A stretch of DNA of 64,000 nt, from assembly GCA_033002965.1 (NCBI GenBank), contig JAURVB010014889.1, positions 124,001 to 188,000 of the forward strand. Reading direction: 5' to 3'. Source of the DNA: Piper betle (taxonomy: Eukaryota > Streptophyta > Magnoliopsida > Piperales > Piperaceae). This document shows, one piece after another, positions 57,094 to 64,000 of the stretch. The translations under genes were made by a program, and so were the position numbers. The notes beneath the pieces were generated by a model. That model was given only the letters and a program-made list of their open reading frames with translations. It had not been told where the DNA came from and ran no database searches. The first letter of the stretch is position 1. The number at the start of each line of letters is the position of its first letter.

Positions 57094-60000
57094 CTACTAC
57101 TTGCTTATCACCATCAGTGTTGATGACTATTTTAGAGTCAAGTTGTTTTTCACCATTTTGGCATAGCAAATCTACTCGAAGGGGCTTTTTCCTTTTTGCA
57201 GATAAGAATAGGGAAGTTCGACATTGCGGCTAAGAGGAGAAGAAAGGAAGAAAATGAAGCAGGGAGGAAGAAGCATATGAGGAGAGAGAAGGGCAGGATC
57301 TCCTCGCCAGCCACCTCCTGTGATCCCCGAGATCACCGGTGTAGAGCTTGGAGTGACCCCGACGCAACCCAGCCAAGAAACACGGCCATCGACAACCACC
57401 CTTGTTGGAAAAACCAAGAAAAGCCCCCTGCTAGAGTTGTGAAGCGCCATCAAGTAGCCACCTTGTCAACATGCGTATGACCAGCCCAAACGGCCTCTGG
57501 CCAGACCACAACCTCCACAAAATTCCTCTCACAAACGGGAACAAAACTCATCCGAAAGCCACTGCTGGAGAAGCTCACTGTTGTAGGAATCTGGTCATGA
57601 AGCATCCCGATTGGAGCAAAGAAACAAAAAGTTCATAGAAAGCCACCAACTTGCAGACCTTCATACGACCAGCTCAGGTAGCCTCTAGCCAAACCGACAC
57701 TGTCATTGGACTCTGCTCAACACCGTCAATAAACCAAAGTTGAGATTTGACAACCAAAGAGTCACAAGTAGTTGAAAAATTGCCCAAAAGAAGCCTGACA
57801 AAAAAGTACAACAGTAGTGTTCGACCATCTTCCTGACCTTCCGTCTGACCGACTGGAGCCACCTCAGGACAAGCCGACGCCTCCAATCGATCCCCCTTAT
57901 TGCTGGCTATAAACCCAGATCTACTCCCACCGAAGAAGGCTGCTATTGTCGCCAGAAAACGTTGACAAAGTCATGGTCAAGATCAGTTCTGTCGGAACGT
58001 TTTGGCCTTACTGGCACTGTCCACGACCACTTTTAACTAAGGGATCATCACCAAAAGCTTCATCAATCCTAGATCTACCGATTTGGGTGATTGCCGCTAG
58101 TCTCAGCCATCAAAAACACGGTTGCTAGAGCCACCAAAGCCGCCGCTGCACCACCTACCTAAGCGGGTCTGTTAGGCCCATTTATGTTGTTCGTGTCAGT
58201 GACCACATCCCTTTGCCTGGCAATCTGATTGGACCTGGTCACTTGCACGTGGATTGTGCCAGACCCAAATCCGAGACTGCGTCCGCAACTCACCTGCGAC
58301 CCGAATTAGAACTGGCGCACTGTGAACCGTCTAAAGCCCAGTGCACCCAGATAGAAATTCGAGCCTATGCATGCTACTCTGCCCTGTCTAGCATTTTCCT
58401 CCTATGAACCAACCCAAAATGGTTTTGTTCAGCTCTATTATTCCAGAACTCGAATTGAGGCAAAACTTAGTATCCCACAGTTTTTGAACGTTATGGAAGT
58501 AATGGTGAGATTATTTTAAGGATTTGAAAACAAGAAGAGGACGAACTAGGACATTGGAGTGAAAACTATTAAAGACAGATCAAATTAAAAAATGGCAAAA
58601 TTCACTATTTTGTATAAGTATAAAATCAAAGAAGAAATAGTGGATTATGAGTATCAATCTCACCATAGACTGACTTAAGGATTCAAGTTGAACTCTAAGG
58701 AATCACATAAAAATCTTGGGTATTTATTCTTCAATCATGGTATTTTATTTATTTTTATCTCATCCAATTTCTTTGAGCGACAAGGGCGCTTATGGTCCTA
58801 CCGAGCCTACACACCCGACTTGAAGACATAATTTTCGGGGGCAGCAATCCTGCGCTCGAATAGAGATAAACATCTGTGCTAATAAAAATATAAATAAAAT
58901 TTAAACAAAGTAAATAATTTGAGTATTGCTAAGGAAAATTTTAGTCAGATGTGTGAATATTTATAATTAGAATATACTAATTTTCAAAAATATAATAAAA
59001 TAAAAATGAACACGCCATGTGATGCAAAAATATTTTAATAAAAAAACAAGTAGTTAGAAAAAATTGAGAAAATAATAATAATTTAAAAATACAATCAACA
59101 TATAGGAAAGAAAAATTATGCAATCTCATGCAAAGCGCGAGTGTACACCTTGATAAAGAATGAGTAGAAGATGAAAAGCTTATATAAGGTTAAATACGTC
59201 AGGAACAGATTAATTAAATTTAGTGGTAGAGACGTTAGTAGGTATGTAAACATGCCGGAGGAAAAAAGACATGCATCAGAATACTAGAATATAATAATAT
59301 TTTTTGTAGTCAAGTTGAGGTTATAAAATACGAGGGGTCTCAAAAACCTCGACGAACAAAAAGATTAACGTTCCTGCACACTGTGTCCCCCTTAAATGAT
59401 GTCATATAATTCTAAACTATGATAAACTTCTACGAACCATCATTATTAAATCATGTTAATGAACCACGGGGATTTTTCACGGGCTCTTACTTTTTTACGT
59501 AGAGTTTGGCCGTCGTCTCGTAGCATATTTAACCAAAAAAAGTTGTTTACGAAAAAACTATCTGAATTTATTACAATCTTATTATTTTACTATTTCAGGT
59601 ACATCACGAATGGAATCTAACGCAAGGTTCCATTTACTTGCATGAAATAAAATAAAATTTATAAAATCTATATATGATAACTCATGTTAAAAAAATTAAT
59701 TTTTTAATAAAAACTTATTTATTTTTAAAATATTTTATAGCAAGTTGCAAATAATACTTCACATCAAGGGGTATCTCCTTTTTTTTGAAAAAAGTAGTCT
59801 CTCCTTTTTTTTTTGAAAAAAGTAGTCTCTCCTTTTTTTTAAAAAAAGTGTGGTCTCCCCTTGAACATTTCCATCTCTATCAGTGTCTTATAGAAAATAC
59901 AATTATAAGTAAGAATTTTTTTAAAAAAATATCGTCTCTTTGTCTAAAATTTAGTATAGGAGGATAATCAAAACCATATAAAGTATACATTTAATAGAGT

Positions 60001-60308
60001 TTATTCAAAGCACCCTTGAGTCACTAATAGAGCATCAGATAGTCCTCTAATCGTAATTTTTTGCCAAATATCGGGATTAATCAATGTGCTAGCTAGAGAG
60101 ATTGAACGAATCAAATTTAAGATTAAGTTAGGTCAGGACATACAACATGTTTTTTATTCAAGCTCATAATCATGGTTTTACTTTTTTATGATACTATTAT
60201 ACTGGTTATGATGATTAATGATCAGCAGTCACAACCACCGGTGTTGTGTTTGTGTTACACCAAAAGCGTCCAAACAAAGCAAAAAGAAAATAGGGAAGAT
60301 CAATCGGC
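57094..60308. other. Gene-free DNA with short repeats
   Basis: No supported gene. The 57200-58400 part is less AT-rich and might be decayed element sequence, but no domain is visible. At 59110-59250 a block (gcgagtgtacaccttg to agattaattaaatttag) repeats 55540-55645, and 59255-59370 repeats 53285-53400. At 59765-59855 three copies of agtctctcctttttttt-gaaaaaagt occur. Confidence 0.5.
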
Positions 60309-61398
60309 ATGTCGGAGACGACGATGGACACCGTTCGGGAGACAGCGGAGGCGCTGCTGGATGGTGTGGACATCCCCAAGGGGCGAATGCTGCGCATTGA
60401 GATCTTCATGTGCTTCATCGTCTCCATCTCCCTTGCCCTTGCGGTCTTTGGCTCCCTCCGCCGCATCTTCGGCAACAACGTCATCCGCCTCTGGGCCGCC
60501 TATACCTCCTCCTATTCCACCCTCATTGACACCGTCGGCGTTATGAGCTCCGCCCCTTTCCGCAGCGATTTCTTCGCCGACTAGGCCATCGTCCTTCTCT
60601 ACGTTCTAGACATTGCCGATTCCATCACCGCTTCCAGCCTCGATGACGACGAGAGCGTCCTCCGCTGTATGTAGGAGGCCTATGCCGTCGTTGCATCGTC
60701 GTCGGCTAGCTAGAGGCAGTGACGTCAGGACCGCCATATGGGCGATATTTGTTGCTTGTATGGCCAGGCCTTGCATCAAGTTCTCGGCGTTTTACCAAGT
60801 CGTGTCGACTCATGCTTTCAACTAAGATGGTACCCGACCTCTAAGCCAAGAGGAAGAGGATTAGCCTTCATAATGGGAGGGTACAATTGTTAGAAGAGGC
60901 CAAGAAAGCGTGGCCATGCTCCGCGAGCCGGACTGTATCTACGAGTTGAATCCTGATCATCACGGTTGGAACGTGATCACGGTGGAGAAGGTCTAGAGAT
61001 GCAATGGTCCTCTGCTTTCGTCCGAACAACCGAACCGGGGACGGCTCAAGGATGCCTGCCTCTCCTTTGCTCTGTATAAGATGCTCCGAAGGAGGCTGAC
61101 AGACTTCCCACTTCCCGAGCTCGAAACCGAGCTAGCTAGAAACAAGACATGGAGCTTCGTCTGTGACGGGCTGCTATCTCGGCCAGACGACCTGGTGAGG
61201 GCATTCAGAGTGGTGGATGGAACTTGCCTTGCTCTTCGATTTCTGCTACACCAAGTACGCCGCCATGATGGAAGAGAGTTCCCTTGTTGGAAGACGATCA
61301 CCGAGGAAATCATCTTGGTCTGTTCCATATGGATTGCCGTGAAGCTCAAAAGCGACAACGTTTGGAACACGGTAATCGGCGCAATCCAAATATGTTAA
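60309..61398 (+). pseudogene. DUF4220 pseudogene, truncated
   Basis: Paralogue of the gene at 48871-51017 on the opposite strand. It begins normally (MSETTMDTV, then the helix FMCFIVSISLALAVFGSLRR and the SAPFRSDFFA segment). It then has in-frame stops at 60582-60584, 60672-60674 and 60994-60996, each where the intact copy has Trp, plus frame changes in between. Later matches include LREPDCIYELN, LKDACLSFALYKMLRRRLTDFPLPELE, TWSFVCDGLLS and CSIWIAVKLKS. Similarity ends near 61390, so the C-terminal half with DUF594 is absent. It was not made by retroposition in any visible way, since the parent is itself intronless. Confidence 0.88.
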
Positions 61399-61683
61399 TA
61401 AACTAAGCAATAATGAAAAACATAAAGATTCGACGAATAAATGTTGAGAAATTTAGATCTCTGAGGAGGAAAAATTCACCGTGTCGAAAAGGATTATAAA
61501 GAAATGAAACATTGCTTTCTCTTTTTAAAGATAGAAAGAAGTAAAGCTGGTTGTCGGTAACTTTACATCACGATAGTCCCATTACCATCTTTTCTTTCCA
61601 CAAACAAACTTTCTCTATCAGAATATGATCGAGAAAGTAAATTCGCCAGACATCTCACCCGCTAATTAAGGACATTTTACAAG
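61399..61683. other. Short gap between convergent DUF4220 relic and WAK-like gene
   Basis: AT-rich, non-coding; presumably the WAK-like 3' untranslated region on the minus strand. Only about 285 bases separate the two. Confidence 0.5.
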
Positions 61684-63785
61684 TTAAACCTCACTCGCTC
61701 TACTCCTCAACGCATCCCTGATCCTGTTCAACTCTGAAACAACTTCTTCCATCTTCGGCCTCTCGATCGTGTTTTCGTTTAAACAGCACCTTACTAATTC
61801 CAAAATTGCAGTTCCTTGATCAGACCACCCCGAATCTTTCAACGAATTAAGAAGGGGCGCTTCTTCTAGTAGAGTAATGCATTGTGTTGCTATGTCATGG
61901 AGTATCCGTTTGTGTTGAAATTTATGACCTGAGAAGGGTTTCTTCCCGGTTAAGAGCTCAACGAGCGCTACTCCAAAACAGAACACTTCGTTTTCCTTGG
62001 ACCCAATTGGGGAGAACATCAATGTTGTCAAACTTATGGCTATGGGAGGTGGGTCTGTTAGCAGCTTTGCGGTTCCTTGTGCAATGTGAAGAAGATCATC
62101 AAGATTTTGCTTGTTGGCATCTCCATGGCTGGGAACAAACTCGTAGACGATGAGGGGCAGTTCGGTCTCGAAACAGCACCCGACTAACTGGATCATGCTC
62201 TTCTCTCCCATCTTGTATAGCTCGGCAATCTGATTGACGAATATCTCGATTTCACTTTCCTTCTTCTTTGTGGTATCCACTTCGTGAATGGCCACAAGTC
62301 TATTAGCATCTAATCTCCCTTTGTATACTCTTCTGCCACCTTGTTTGTCTTCATGGATGACTCTGCTCCAGCAGAAAATCTTGTTCATAGCCTTTTTAAG
62401 TTCCTTCTCCTTAAAAATCTTTATGCTAGCAAGATCTTGATCCAAAAAAGCTCGGTTCTCCAGAGTATGGCCTCCATTACGAGAGTAGTATTTGCCTTTG
62501 GGCGTTCTGCTCTTCGCTTTCTTGTATTTCCAAACTAATCGTGAAATGCCCACCAGCAGGAACAAAGCGCTGCCACAAGCACCTGTACCAATTACCTTGT
62601 TAAATCATCAAGCTCCAAGCATAATGTTATCTGTTTGTGATGACGAAGATAGAGCTTACCAAGGACAATCTCAGCAACAGGAACTGACCTCTCGCCTTGC
62701 TTGGTGCAGCTGCTTTCACCATTTCGACCATCACCCTCCTCACCTTGTGGACACTGGCAATCGAAATTCCCACTCTTGTTGACGCAGGTCGCTCTTTCGG
62801 AGCAGTTATGCAGCTTCCTCTCGCACTCATCCACATCTTCTCACAAAATTCACCGAATTAAAAAAAAAATTGTGCAACTTGTTTTTCAATCCAGAGTAAA
62901 ATGAGCGTCGCATGTAGGCATACCCTGACAACCATCTTGGATATACGGATTGCCCTCGTATCCTTGCCGGCACTTGCAGCGGTACCCTTGCCCGGCCTGC
63001 GAATTGACGCACACACCATCGATGCATGTCCTGTTCTTCTTCTCCGTCGTCTCGCAGGTATCGCCGACCCCGCCGACGGCCCAGTCTACCACCACCGGCA
63101 CTGTCCTTCTGCGGAGGCTGCCGTCTTGCAAGTCGGAAGCCCGGAAGCTAAACATGCTCTCGTCGACCACGAAGGAGTATCCGCAGGACGGACGAGAAGA
63201 GGCGCTGCGGTTATTGGTGAGGCTTTGCAGCGAGACGACGAGCTTCGTGAGGCCTTCGGGGATGGCCGTTTGGCAGCAGCCGATGCCGTCGCAGAGGCCG
63301 TCGGAGGCCGCCTCGTCGGAGGTGCAGTAGGAGTCGCAGCCGCCGGTGAATTTGTCGTCGGAGGGGCCGGTGAAGAGGCCCATGGTGTCGCAGCCGATTG
63401 CAGTGAACTTGTTCTTTGTACTCGAGAAGGTGAAGCTAGAATTGCCGGCTAAGACGATGCGGCTGGTCTGTCTCCGGCCCTGTTCGAGGCAGTCGTAGCT
63501 TGTGGCGGTGGTTATGATCATCTCCCCTTCCACGCTGATGTTGGCAACTTCATGGCTTCCCCAGAGCAGCTTTGGGGGATTGATGCCGGAGGTGTTGGTG
63601 CACGAAAGATTGAAAGCTTGGTTCATGGAGCAATGGATGCCGAGGCCAAATGGGTAGGGGATTGTCAAGTTCCCGCAGGTTTCCATGCAATTGGGTTTCG
63701 CCATTGGAGGGCCAGTAGTGATCGCAAACACTGTCCCAAAGCACAAGAACTGGATCAAAATTGCGGAAAGGATCATCAAAGCCAT
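61684..63785 (-). CDS. WAKL: Wall-associated-kinase-like receptor with a catalytically dead, internally deleted kinase domain
   Basis: Exons on the minus strand: 63785-62924, 62836-62660, 62582-61684. All junctions are GT-AG and in phase, total 645 residues. Order: signal peptide (about 1-22), GUB_WAK_bind pectin-binding domain (CMETCGNLTIPYPFG, GCDTMG, GIGCCQ), WAK-associated segment (VVVDWAVGG, YRCKCRQGYEGNPYI), EGF-Ca domain (DVDECERKLHNC), TM helix (about 345-362), kinase-like domain (about 400-636). The glycine loop is lost (VIHEDKQGGRRVYKG) and VAIK reads VAIH. After HIAQGTAKLL the sequence jumps to FCFGVALVELLTGKKP, so the HRD loop, DFG and activation segment are missing, about 70 residues, with the frame kept. 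It should bind the wall but not phosphorylate. Its start-proximal and upstream DNA is duplicated at 34125-34460. It could be a pseudokinase receptor or a gene in early decay. Confidence 0.88.
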
Positions 63786-64000
63786 CTCGAGTTAGAGTAA
63801 CGATTTGGCTCTTGTGCTCTGCTAGAAAGACTTGTGCGGCTGGGGTTTGAGAGAAGTGAGCCTTAACTTTATCAAAATCTCATGTCGTTTACTGTATTTT
63901 TTTAGATGAGCCGCCTCCAAGTGAGCCTCTAAATCTTGTAGAGTGCGAATCCTTGGACAAAATTGTACAGTCGAGACTAACTGCGACCGTCGATCTCTAC

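Noticed and set aside
62901..63452. 183-residue open frame on the plus strand
   Set aside because: Antisense to exon 1 of the WAK-like gene and typical of GC-rich codon shadows.

Overview
The window is nuclear DNA from a flowering plant. The evidence is intron-containing plant receptor-kinase genes with GT-AG junctions, plant-specific families (STRUBBELIG-type LRR kinase, ATL RING-H2, DUF4220/DUF594, GUB_WAK wall-associated kinases), and AT-rich intergenic DNA full of MITEs and LTR-type fragments. The clade cannot be fixed from this window. The GC-rich WAK, ATL and DUF4220 exons and the DUF4220 duplication would fit a monocot or magnoliid as well as a eudicot.

Layout. 1-12.1 kb: minisatellites and gene-free AT-rich DNA with one Harbinger-like MITE. 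12.36-17.67 kb (+): a 16-exon STRUBBELIG-receptor-family gene. 20.18-23.44 kb (+): a three-exon O-fucosyltransferase-family gene. 26.85-27.70 kb (+): an intronless ATL RING-H2 gene. 28.4-34.1 kb: a dense cluster of hAT-like MITEs, several with 8-bp target duplications and some nested inside each other. 34.1-36.8 kb: a duplicated WAK promoter/signal-peptide fragment (-) and a WAK ectodomain exon with no kinase (+). 37.1-38.3 kb: a 1.1-kb long inverted repeat. 39.6-42.5 kb (-): an eIF3c pseudogene. 42.7-48.15 kb: a solo-LTR-like element nested in a related one, both inside a segment that also occurs at 31.5-32.2 kb. 48.87-51.02 kb (-): a DUF4220/DUF594 gene. 52.3-55.6 kb: three copies of one repeat. 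55.8-60.3 kb: another hAT MITE and tandem duplications. 60.31-61.40 kb (+): a decayed DUF4220 paralogue. 61.68-63.79 kb (-): a three-exon WAK-like receptor whose kinase domain lacks the catalytic centre.

Two themes stand out. First, the WAK(+)/DUF4220(-) pair and the DUF4220-pseudogene(+)/WAK(-) pair form a mirror image, which suggests an old inverted duplication in which each half then lost a different member. Second, four otherwise intact genes carry five single-base frame breaks, each at a short homopolymer run and each repaired by adding one base. This looks more like collapse of homopolymers in the assembly than five independent gene deaths, and it matters for anyone predicting genes here.

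I found no tRNA, rRNA or CRISPR array, and no gene cluster for a novel pathway. The most unusual items are the reading-frame-preserving WAK pseudokinase, the layered MITE insertions and the mirrored WAK/DUF4220 arrangement.
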